A DNA stretch of 64,000 bases from Carnobacterium funditum DSM 5970. GTDB lineage: Bacteria; Bacillota; Bacilli; Lactobacillales; Carnobacteriaceae. The position numbers and the translations under genes were made by a program. Within the stretch, counting starts at the first letter, position 1. Each line of letters begins with the position of its first letter. The stretch covers positions 1,827,001-1,891,000 of the forward strand of contig NZ_JQLL01000001.1 in the NCBI RefSeq assembly GCF_000744185.1, in the 5' to 3' direction. Positions 28,309 through 36,137 of this stretch are shown here, one piece after another. The notes under the pieces were generated by a model that saw only the letters and a list, made by a program, of their open reading frames with translations, did not search any database and had not been told where the DNA came from.

Positions 28309-29349
28309 TTATTCTTCAGGAATTAAGACAACCTTGCCAAGTTTACCTGCTTTTTTAAAGTAAATTTGAGCTTCTCTTGCTTTTTCTAAAGGAAAAGTAC
28401 GATCAATTACTGGTTTGATTTTCCCTTCAGAAATAGCTTGAAGCATACGTTTAAACTCTTGTCTCGTACCCAATACAGAGCCATAAAGTGTAATATGTTT
28501 TAAATACAATGTTCTAAAATCTAACTCTGTTTTCTGACCACCAGCAGATCCAGATATACAGAGTTTCCCTCCTTTTTTCAATACCTGAAGAGAAGTTGAG
28601 AACAAAGCATCTCCAACAACATCTAATACGGAATCAATCGGACCACCATTCACTTTAATTATTTCTTCAGCAAGGGTATCTGATTTATAAGATAAGACAT
28701 GTGTTGCTCCTAGTTCCTTCATTTGTTCTTCCAACCCTAAGTCGCCAACAATCGCAATTACTTTAGCACCAAATACTTTTGAGGCGATTTGTACATTTAA
28801 AGATCCAACGCCACCATTTGCACCAGTTACCATTATGGTTTCTCTAGGCTGCGCTTGAATTTGTTCTATCATATGCCATGCAGTCAACCCGCTAACTGTA
28901 AACACAGCACTCTTTGTATAGTCAGAAAGGGGCATATCAAAACAGAGATGAGCAGGCCACACTACATATTCCGCATAGCCACCATCATATTCAGAGCCTA
29001 TAAAAGACATATCTTCTGAAATATGTTCGAATCCGGCTTCTCCACTTGAGGTGAATGGGAAAAGAACAACATCTTTTCCTAGTATACTTTTATCTACAGC
29101 CTCACCTAACTTTACTATAGTACCTGCTATATCAGACCCTGGTGTGCGAGGAAATTGAACTCCTTCAGGTCGCCATCCCGATTTTGAACCCTTACCGTAA
29201 GCTCCTTCTCTCATCCAAATCTCTGTATTGTTTATTGCACAAGCTTTTACTTTAATCAAGACTTCATTTTCTTTAGGCTCTGGAATAGCTTGTGTAACTA
29301 ATTCTAACTTATTTACATCACCGTATCCCGTTACTTGTATAGCTTTCAT
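28309..29349 (-). CDS. Zinc-independent MDR-family quinone oxidoreductase-like protein
   Basis: 346 residues of the medium-chain dehydrogenase/reductase superfamily. The GroES-like N-terminal domain has the PRTPGSDIAGTIVKLG motif, and the Rossmann domain has VTGANGGVGSLNVQIA for NADPH. The Cys cluster of zinc enzymes is absent, which places it with quinone or enone reductases. The start is the ATG ending at 29349, 6 bp after AGGTGAGG; four further codons upstream are open but not preceded by a site. It stands alone, with a terminator behind it. The substrate cannot be told. Confidence 0.88.
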   Translation of the reverse strand: MKAIQVTGYGDVNKLELVTQAIPEPKENEVLIKVKACAINNTEIWMREGAYGKGSKSGWRPEGVQFPRTPGSDIAGTIVKLGEAVDKSILGKDVVLFPFTSSGEAGFEHISEDMSFIGSEYDGGYAEYVVWPAHLCFDMPLSDYTKSAVFTVSGLTAWHMIEQIQAQPRETIMVTGANGGVGSLNVQIASKVFGAKVIAIVGDLGLEEQMKELGATHVLSYKSDTLAEEIIKVNGGPIDSVLDVVGDALFSTSLQVLKKGGKLCISGSAGGQKTELDFRTLYLKHITLYGSVLGTRQEFKRMLQAISEGKIKPVIDRTFPLEKAREAQIYFKKAGKLGKVVLIPEE

Positions 29350-29501
29350 AAATATCCTCACCTTTCTGGGTACCTTAACGGTATGATAAGTTAAGATTTT
29401 AAAGTTGTTATTGGTTACAGTCTATCATGTTTTTAGTGAATAGATGTAAAAAGCGGTTTGTATTCAATAGAGAAGTTTTTGCTTTTTCATTCAGCAACAG
29501 A

Positions 29502-30275
29502 CTAGTTAGCCGGGACTTTATCTTTATACTTGGTTAAAAGATAAGCTGCGAGCCAAGCGGTAATGGGTATAATGAGAATTGCACCCGTACCGATACAGAA
29601 TATAGAAACTATTTCTGAACTGAAAACTTTCGAATTAATGACTTCACCAAAAGTATACGCTAAATCTTTAAACCATAATATCAATGCTAAATATCCGCCA
29701 ATGAATGCAAAAAACAAGGTATTTGTAGTTGTACCTAAAATATCTTTGCCAACATTCATACCAGATTTGAAAAGATCGTAGCGATTTAATAAAGGATTAC
29801 GTATATATATTTCATTCATCGCGGAAGAAATAGAGATGGCAGTATCTGTGATGGCTCCTATCGCTCCCATGATTATTGTGCAAATAGCAATCGCAACAAA
29901 ATCTACCCCTACGTATAATGTGAAAGACGTGAGATCTTCTATTTCTTCTATGCCAAATCCTTGTAGCATAGCTCTTTCAACAATTATAAAAATAAGAGCA
30001 ATTAAAAGAAGTAGCGTGATGAGTGTAGCTACGAAAGCAGTAATAGATTTGAGATTAATACGATTGATATAAAATAGATTGATGCAACTAATAATTATAG
30101 AAGCTATTAATGTGATGAAAATAGGATTAAACGTTTGAACAGTCATAAAAAATACAGTGACAAATAAAACACAAAAATTTAAAAATAGTGCCGTAAATGA
30201 TCGTACTCCTTTTTCACCGCCAATGAGTTTCATTAATATAAATAAAATGATCATCAAAAAAACTAATACGTTCAT
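29502..30275 (-). CDS. YibE/F-family membrane protein, second of pair
   Basis: 257 residues with seven or so predicted membrane helices. GAIGAITDTAISISSAMNEI followed by FKSGMNVGKDILGTTTNTLFFAFIGGYLAL is the YibE/F signature. It overlaps the upstream YibE/F gene by 4 bp (ATGA). Such tandem pairs are common in Lactobacillales and probably form a heteromeric transporter; the substrate is not known. It is complete and in frame, unlike its partner. Confidence 0.88.
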   Translation of the reverse strand: MNVLVFLMIILFILMKLIGGEKGVRSFTALFLNFCVLFVTVFFMTVQTFNPIFITLIASIIISCINLFYINRINLKSITAFVATLITLLLLIALIFIIVERAMLQGFGIEEIEDLTSFTLYVGVDFVAIAICTIIMGAIGAITDTAISISSAMNEIYIRNPLLNRYDLFKSGMNVGKDILGTTTNTLFFAFIGGYLALILWFKDLAYTFGEVINSKVFSSEIVSIFCIGTGAILIIPITAWLAAYLLTKYKDKVPAN

Positions 30276-31354
30276 TTGATTGCTCTCCTTTTATGAATAA
30301 AATACGTTGCTGTGTAAATGCTGATTGGAATTGTCAATACAATACCGATACCTCCAACAAGTGCCCTAGTCAGTTCTAAAGATAAATTCATAGATAAAGT
30401 ATAATTTAATGGAGCACCGTTTTTTAAATAGAGCAAAAGCATAGGGATACTTCCGCTAACATACGCAAAAAATAAAACGTTTGTCATACTCCCCATGATA
30501 TCTTTTCCTATCGCCATACCAGATACTTTCAAGTCTTTTAGCGGAATTTGCTTGTTTTTATTATAGAGTTCATAAAGAGAAGAAGTGATCGTAATAGCAA
30601 TATCCATTACCGCTCCTAAAGAACCAATTAGAATACTAGCTAAAAAAACTTTTTGAGGAGACCTTGTTACGAAAGCCATTTCCTCGTAGCGAAGTCCTTT
30701 TTCAGCCGTCAATCTCATCACGATATAAGCTATAAGTAGAGCAGAAAAAGTACCCATCAAAGTAGCTAGAATGGCCGCATATGTTTTTTCATTATGCCCA
30801 CTAACCAACACTAAAGAAGCGATGGTGAAAAAAATAACCAAAACGCTACAAATAAGTAATAAGCTAGCACCTTCTGAATTTGTATAATGACTTAATGCGA
30901 GCGACAAAACGAGGACATTAATAATTAAACTGACAATTGAAAATAAACCGCTTTTTTTACCGATAATAAATACAGTCATTATAAATAACCACGCGGCTGT
31001 TAACACATAGGTATCGCGTTTTGGATAGTCAATGACCCCAGTTAAATTCCTTCCATCGCTATTTTGAATGGTGATAAATAACTCATCACCTACTTGATAT
31101 TCATGATCATAAGCCCCAGAAAAAGAGTAAGTGTTTTCTAATAAAATGACTTGCCCTTTTTGCGTGCCATTTTTAATTTCCCCAACTAAATTTTGAAAAA
31201 ACAAGAAATCTTTACTGTTGGGTGAACCAACAGATTCTTTTTTATCTTTAAGCGTTGCTTTGGTTATTTCGACTATGGGTTGATCATAAAATTGAAAGTT
31301 GTTTTGTACAAATACCATGGATATCAGTACGCACAGTAAAATAAAACCAGACAA
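30272..31354 (-). CDS. YibE/F-family membrane protein, first of pair, start disrupted by a frameshift
   Basis: 360 residues from the longest open start. An N-terminal membrane helix is followed by an extracellular part with a KGQVILLEN / YQVGDELFI beta segment, then eight or so helices with the family motif GSLGAVMDIAITITSSLYEL and DIMGSMTNVLFFAY. The TTG at 31354 has no ribosome site. A proper GGAGGT site with a TTG 6 bp on (31386) lies upstream but in another frame; one extra A in the A9 tract at 31363-31371 would join them and add a lysine-rich start before the first helix. Confidence 0.82.
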   Translation of the reverse strand: MSGFILLCVLISMVFVQNNFQFYDQPIVEITKATLKDKKESVGSPNSKDFLFFQNLVGEIKNGTQKGQVILLENTYSFSGAYDHEYQVGDELFITIQNSDGRNLTGVIDYPKRDTYVLTAAWLFIMTVFIIGKKSGLFSIVSLIINVLVLSLALSHYTNSEGASLLLICSVLVIFFTIASLVLVSGHNEKTYAAILATLMGTFSALLIAYIVMRLTAEKGLRYEEMAFVTRSPQKVFLASILIGSLGAVMDIAITITSSLYELYNKNKQIPLKDLKVSGMAIGKDIMGSMTNVLFFAYVSGSIPMLLLYLKNGAPLNYTLSMNLSLELTRALVGGIGIVLTIPISIYTATYFIHKRRAIK

Positions 31355-31362
31355 AATAATCG

Positions 31363-31398
31363 TTTTTTTTTAGTGTTTATTCTCAAAAAAATACCTCC
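31363..31398 (-). other. A9 homopolymer between the true start signal and the YibE frame
   Basis: On the minus strand GGAGGT (31398-31393) is 6 bp before TTG (31386-31384), which opens LRINTKKK and then leaves frame at nine A residues. Ten A residues would give a continuous protein with KKKTIILSGFILL. It is either a real inactivating or slippage-controlled frameshift, or a sequencing error. Confidence 0.7.
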
Positions 31399-31786
31399 GT
31401 TATACAAATGACGACTGACACAATAATATAGTTAAAAACCCATTGTAACATATTCTTTTTTTACTAGAATGGACTAGTTGGAAAGAAATTTTTGAAAGGT
31501 ACCCATTTTTATGAATACAATAAGCTAACTACTATCAAATCGGTGTCATAGTTCATAGTAAAGAAGAAATGAGGAAGCATAAATTTTATGAGTTTACAGT
31601 CTGAAATCCTAAGAACTTCAATAGTGATAAAAATAGTTCTGAAAAAATACTATCAACGATTGAGGCTAGGTTATAAAGAATAAAACAAAAAAATTCTTTC
31701 TATTTCGTAAGCATATTGTGCTTGGATAGGAGTTAATTTATGTTAAAATTTGAGTAAGTAAAGCAAAATCGGAAAGGGCTGAAAAA
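31399..31786. other. Spacer before the HAD gene
   Basis: 388 bp. No gene or hairpin of note was found. A ribosome site GGAAAGGG precedes the ATG at 31787. Confidence 0.5.
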
Positions 31787-32458
31787 ATGATAAAAACGGT
31801 ATTATTCGATATGAACGAAACACTGCTAGATTTGAGCGTATTAAAAGAAAAATTTGGGAAACATTTTGAGGATAAATATGTGCTTAATTATTGGTTTGCC
31901 AAGTTGCTTCACTCCTCCACTGTCATCGGCGGTATGGATGAATACACTGATTTTGGAAAACTTTCAGAAGCTGCGTTAGAAAGTGTTTTTTTAGAGAGTG
32001 GCAAAGAGTTAACAGATGAAATCAAAACGGATATTTTAGGTTCATTTAGAAATTTACCAGCATATGATGATGTCCCTGCAGCGCTTAAATTATTAAGAGA
32101 CAATGATATAAAAGTCATTTCCGTAACGAATTCTTCTTACAAAATGGTTAAGGAGCAGCTGATTCATTCAGGACTTATTGATTTATTTGATTCGTATTAT
32201 TCTGTAGAGTCCGTACAAAAATATAAACCATTTAAAGATATCTACCACTATGTAATGAATGAAGAAAACATTCATGCTGATGAAACGGTCATGGTTGCGA
32301 CTCATGATTGGGATTTATTTGGTGCTAAAAAAGTTGGACTTGTCACAGCTTATATCAAACGTAAAGAAGATCAATACAACCCTTACTATTTGAAACCAGA
32401 TATGTCAAATAGAAACTTAGTGGATTTAGTTGGGGAGATAATAAAAATTAATCAATAA
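31787..32458 (+). CDS. HAD-superfamily hydrolase, haloacid dehalogenase type II-like
   Basis: 223 residues. Motif I is LFDMNETLLD, with the second Asp of the usual DxD replaced by Asn, a feature seen in dehalogenase-type members. Motif II is SVTNSS, motif III K has YKPFKDIY, and motif IV is THDWDLFGAKKVGL. The cap domain lies in between, about residues 15-85. Members split C-halogen or C-O-P bonds, but the substrate is unknown. It is a lone gene between decayed stretches. Confidence 0.83.
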   Translation: MIKTVLFDMNETLLDLSVLKEKFGKHFEDKYVLNYWFAKLLHSSTVIGGMDEYTDFGKLSEAALESVFLESGKELTDEIKTDILGSFRNLPAYDDVPAALKLLRDNDIKVISVTNSSYKMVKEQLIHSGLIDLFDSYYSVESVQKYKPFKDIYHYVMNEENIHADETVMVATHDWDLFGAKKVGLVTAYIKRKEDQYNPYYLKPDMSNRNLVDLVGEIIKINQ

Positions 32459-32869
32459 GTTCATTCTCAACTAGCTGAAAGTCAATAAAAGATACAAATG
32501 AATGAAAGTACTGTAACGAGGGAGATTTTTTATAGGTGTTTTTTCAAATTTACCAGAAAGATCAGAATTAATATCATTCTTTATGTTTTCTTTCTTTTTG
32601 ACTTTCATTCCTGAAAAACGAGTATATATGATTTATAAATAGCTGTTTGAACCTCACATGATTTTAACCATGAAAGGTTTAGACAGCTATTCTCAACTAG
32701 GCTGAACGTGCATATTATTAGTGTATTTCTATATGCATTGATAAGTGTGTCTATTAGTCAGTTTAGTAGCAAAAGTAAAAAAAATACAGGTAAAATTAAT
32801 GAAGCTTCAAGATTTTGAACATCATCATAGTAAGTAGTTTATCTATTGAAATAAGGAGGGAAGAGACAA
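32459..32869. other. Spacer with a long hairpin
   Basis: 411 bp without a gene. AATAGCTGTTTGAACCT (from 32638) faces AGGTTTAGACAGCTATT (to 32691), an imperfect 17-bp stem with an inner CATG-ATTTTAAC-CATG turn. No T tail follows. Other sequence is AT-rich and unrecognised. Confidence 0.55.
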
Positions 32870-33676
32870 GTGATTTTAAGTGGGATGCTATTTTTAATGA
32901 TATGCGTTAGTGTGTATTTGAAAATTCCTTATTCACCAGTTAAGAAACACTATTGGAAAGCTATTGAAAGATTTACTGATGAGTATAAGTTGTCAACAAA
33001 CAAAATCATGAAGAAAGATTTAGAACTATTACCAGAAGTTTTACAGAAATATTTTATTAAAAACGGTTACTTGGGAATAGAAAGCATAAGCAGCGTACGA
33101 TTTGATTTCGAAGATGCAGACTTTTCTTTGGGAGTGAATAAACCTAATATAAAAATCGATTACACGGTATATGATTTTGTAAAAGAACCTACCAGAATAG
33201 CTTTAATAGATTCAGAAATGTATGGTATACCATTCCAAGGAATTGATACCAGTAGAGATGGGAAGGGATTTATGAAAGGCGTGCTTGCGAAACATATCAC
33301 ATTATTTCATGAAGACTTTAATGTTATTGACTCTGCCTATTTAGCGGAGTGTCTTATGCATCCAAGTTTAGCGCTCCAGCATAATATTACTTATAAACAG
33401 ATAGATGATTATACTGTAGAAGCAACAATAAGAAAAAATAATGAAGAAACTAGAGGTGTGTTTTATTTTAATGGAAATTATGAAATGACTAGCTTTGTAG
33501 TGGAGGAAAGATTTTGTTCAGATACAAAAACTTATGAAAAATGGTCTGCACTAGTAGCTAATTATACGGTAATCAATGGAATAAACAAACCAACAAAATT
33601 TCAAGGTGTATGGAACTATGATAGTGGAGATTTAATTTATTTTAATAGTAACGGTATGAAGATTTCTTACCAGTAA
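32870..33676 (+). CDS. DUF6544 family protein
   Basis: 268 residues. A short N-terminal membrane helix is followed by a soluble domain with LPEVLQKYFIKNGYLG, RDGKGFMKGVLAKHITLF, AYLAECLMHPSLAL and FNGNYEMTSF, the pattern of DUF6544 proteins (older label YcnI-like or uncharacterised secreted). The GTG start is 9 bp after AAGGAGGG. No enzymatic function is known. The downstream sequence is decayed. Confidence 0.75.
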   Translation: MILSGMLFLMICVSVYLKIPYSPVKKHYWKAIERFTDEYKLSTNKIMKKDLELLPEVLQKYFIKNGYLGIESISSVRFDFEDADFSLGVNKPNIKIDYTVYDFVKEPTRIALIDSEMYGIPFQGIDTSRDGKGFMKGVLAKHITLFHEDFNVIDSAYLAECLMHPSLALQHNITYKQIDDYTVEATIRKNNEETRGVFYFNGNYEMTSFVVEERFCSDTKTYEKWSALVANYTVINGINKPTKFQGVWNYDSGDLIYFNSNGMKISYQ

Positions 33677-33881
33677 ATGGATTTAACTATCGAGAAGGTT
33701 CGGATAAGAATCCCGGTTTACAAATCTTAACGGATGGGAAACGGATTGTTCCAAACGTTGCAAGTGTGGCTATTAGCTTTGGTATTAAGAGGGGAAAATT
33801 AAAAAAGATTCGGTTATTGATTTTGGGAAATCAGATAAAGTCATTAAAGAAATATCTCATACGGTTTTTTTAGACACCTAA
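33672..33881 (+). pseudogene. Unidentified coding remnant with a frameshift
   Basis: From about 33672 a frame reads VNGFNYREGSDKNPGLQILT, then KRIVPNVASVAISFGIKRGK. After a shift in an A-rich tract near 33803 it goes on KDSVIDFGKSDKVIKEISHT and ends at TAA 33881. The composition is clearly protein-like and the end is preserved, but no start or upstream part exists. I could not assign a family. Confidence 0.5.
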
Positions 33882-33946
33882 TGCTAAGATAGAATGAATA
33901 TCTAATAAACAGTCAGATTAAAGGATGAATAAAGGAGGATTGCCTC

Positions 33947-34342
33947 TTGTCAAAAGGGTTGCTTCATCATATTGAACTATATGTTTCTGATTTAAAAAGG
34001 TCAACTGATTTTTGGGGTTGGTATCTTGAGGAATTAGGCTATCATTCTTTTCAAAAATGGGAGAACGGTCAAAGTTGGAAATTAGGTGAAACGTATATTG
34101 TTTTTGTTCAAGTAGAGGAAAGTTTTCTCGATATTCCTTATCATAGATGTCGAGTAGGATTAAATCATTTAGCATTCCACGCTAACTCACGCCAACATGT
34201 GGATGATATAGCTGGAAAGTTAGAAAGTAAAGGGATCCCTATACTTTATACGAAAAATCACCCATTTGCTGGAGGAGTGGATCATTATGCGGTTTACTTT
34301 GAAGACCCAGATAGAATAAAGGTCGAACTTGTCGCACCCTAA
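33947..34342 (+). CDS. VOC/glyoxalase-fold protein
   Basis: 131 residues with the vicinal-oxygen-chelate double beta-alpha-beta-beta-beta layout. The first half starts LLHHIELYVSDLKRSTDFW (metal ligand His at residue 7), and the second NHLAFHANSRQHVDDI ends YAVYFEDPDRIKVELV (Glu ligand). This matches bleomycin-resistance or lyase-like members; the reaction is not known. It uses a TTG start 8 bp after AAAGGAGG. A terminator follows. Confidence 0.85.
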   Translation: MSKGLLHHIELYVSDLKRSTDFWGWYLEELGYHSFQKWENGQSWKLGETYIVFVQVEESFLDIPYHRCRVGLNHLAFHANSRQHVDDIAGKLESKGIPILYTKNHPFAGGVDHYAVYFEDPDRIKVELVAP

Positions 34343-34374
34343 CCGGTCAATAAAATAGAAAAGATAAACCATAC

Positions 34375-34424
34375 GATACTTTAAAAATTAGAGGATAAAT
34401 CTTATTTTTAAAGTATCTTTTTTA
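34375..34424 (+). terminator. Terminator after the VOC gene
   Basis: GATACTTTAAAAAT (34375-34388) pairs perfectly with ATTTTTAAAGTATC (34404-34417), followed by seven T residues. Confidence 0.85.
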
Positions 34425-34472
34425 TATGTAAATTTATAGAACGTTAGCAAGCGAAATATAAAAACGGAAATG

Positions 34473-34501
34473 TTTACGGATGTAGTTAAATGAGGTATAG
34501 T
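34473..34501 (+). promoter_or_regulatory. Multicopper oxidase promoter with CopY-like box
   Basis: -35 TTTACG (34473-34478), a 17-bp spacer and -10 TATAGT (34496-34501). TACGGATGTA (34475-34484) covers the -35; it is one base from TACANNTGTA and identical to the box before the YdhK lipoprotein gene. Confidence 0.6.
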
Positions 34502-34563
34502 TAGAAATAAAGAGTCATGAGTTGTTTTAATCGTACAATAAATTTTTGAAAGTAGGTGAGCAT

Positions 34564-36036
34564 ATGAAAAGAAATGGAATATGGTATCTGGCTATAGGGT
34601 TATCTTTAATCGCATTGATAGGATATGGTAGTTATCTTTTCGTTGCTAGAGAAGGAAGTTTTGAGGAAGGTATTATGGATATAAAAGCACCATCATTATC
34701 TGGAAATCAAGGAGAAAATGGCAATAAATTGCCCATTCCACCACTTCTAGAGGACAAGAACCCTGAAGAAGGAAAAGCAGAATTTGATCTAAACGTACAA
34801 TATGGCGAAACAGAATTTTTTGAAGGGAAGAAAACCGATACTTTGGGATATAATGGAGACTATTTAGGTCCGATTATAAAAGTCAATAAAGGCGATGAAG
34901 TGAAGATAAACGTAAAAAATACACTGGATGAACCGACTACAGTACACTGGCACGGTTTAGAAGTACCAGCAGAAATGGATGGTGGTCCACACCAAGTAGT
35001 AGATTCTCGTTCAACTTGGACTCCTCAGTTCACGATAGACCAACCTGCATCCACACTATTGTATCATCCACACTTACTAGATAAGACGGGTGAACAAGTC
35101 TATAAAGGACTGGCAGGTCTTTTTTATATCGAAGATGAAAAATCAAAAAATTTAAACATCCCAAAAGAGCATGGCGTAAATGATATTCCTTTAGTGATAC
35201 AAGATAAACGGTTTACGAAGGATGGAGATATTCCTTATGAATTGGATATGAGAGACACGATGAACGGCTTCTTTGGTGACACTATTCTAATCAACGGAGC
35301 GATAAGTCCTGAATTGGATGTAAAAAATGAAATTGTCAGACTAAGAATTTTAAACGGATCAAATGCTAGGTCATATGACTTTAACTTTAGTGACGATGCT
35401 ACGTTTCATCAAATCGCTTCAGATGGAGGGTTTTTAGCAGAAAGTGTAGAAATGACTAACGTAGCGCTTGCACCAGCCGAAAGAGCTGAAATACTCGTTG
35501 ATTTTTCTGACTACAAGGTTGGAGATAAAGTAACTTTTAGAGATGCTGAAAATAATCTGATGACTATAAATATAGTAGAAGAGAGCACTAAAAAAGCAGA
35601 GATTCCTAAAGACTTAGTAGAGATACCCAAGTACGATAAAGATGAGGTCGTTCGTTCAAGAGCTTTTGTCATGAGCAGTACGGGTCCAATGGTAACGATT
35701 AATGGCAAGCAAATGGATATGAACAGAATAGATGAGGAAGTAAAGTTAAATGAATTAGAAGAATGGATCGTAACCAACCAATCATCAGGAGGAATGGGAA
35801 TGATGTCTTCTTCTCCCCATCCTTTTCATGTACATGGTGTACAATTCCAGATAGTAGAAAGAAACGGGAAGACCCCGCCATTGAATGAACAAGGCTGGAA
35901 AGATACAGTGATGGTTAAAAGCAATGAAGAGGTAAAATTGCTCGTCCTTTTTAAACATAAAGGACTATTTATGTACCATTGCCATATACTAGAACATGAA
36001 GATGCAGGAATGATGGGACAATTCACAGTTAAATAA
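34564..36036 (+). CDS. Multicopper oxidase
   Basis: 490 residues from the ATG at 34564, which follows AGGTGAG; TTG at 34546 is upstream in frame without a site. An N-terminal signal anchor (about 5-25) puts it outside the membrane. Copper ligands are all present: TVHWHGLE, LLYHPHLL, HPFHVHGVQF and MYHCHILEHEDAGMMG (type 1 Cys with Met). It is of the CueO/CotA group with cupredoxin domains, and probably oxidises Cu(I) to the less toxic Cu(II). It faces copB across a shared terminator. Methionine-rich regions like those of CueO are lacking apart from GMGMM near residue 415. Confidence 0.93.
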   Translation: MKRNGIWYLAIGLSLIALIGYGSYLFVAREGSFEEGIMDIKAPSLSGNQGENGNKLPIPPLLEDKNPEEGKAEFDLNVQYGETEFFEGKKTDTLGYNGDYLGPIIKVNKGDEVKINVKNTLDEPTTVHWHGLEVPAEMDGGPHQVVDSRSTWTPQFTIDQPASTLLYHPHLLDKTGEQVYKGLAGLFYIEDEKSKNLNIPKEHGVNDIPLVIQDKRFTKDGDIPYELDMRDTMNGFFGDTILINGAISPELDVKNEIVRLRILNGSNARSYDFNFSDDATFHQIASDGGFLAESVEMTNVALAPAERAEILVDFSDYKVGDKVTFRDAENNLMTINIVEESTKKAEIPKDLVEIPKYDKDEVVRSRAFVMSSTGPMVTINGKQMDMNRIDEEVKLNELEEWIVTNQSSGGMGMMSSSPHPFHVHGVQFQIVERNGKTPPLNEQGWKDTVMVKSNEEVKLLVLFKHKGLFMYHCHILEHEDAGMMGQFTVK

Positions 36037-36074
36037 CCCCAATAAGAATAAGTTTGAAAGCTAGATAAACTAAA

Positions 36075-36124
36075 AAAACTCCAATTTCTCTTATTTTTAG
36101 AATAAGAAAAATTGGAGTTTTTTG
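36075..36124. terminator. Bidirectional terminator between mco and copB
   Basis: AAAACTCCAATTT...TCTTATT (36075-36095) faces AATAAGA...AAATTGGAGTTTT (36101-36121), flanked by A and T runs, so both convergent genes can end here. Confidence 0.88.
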
Positions 36125-36137
36125 TGTCCTTTTTAAA

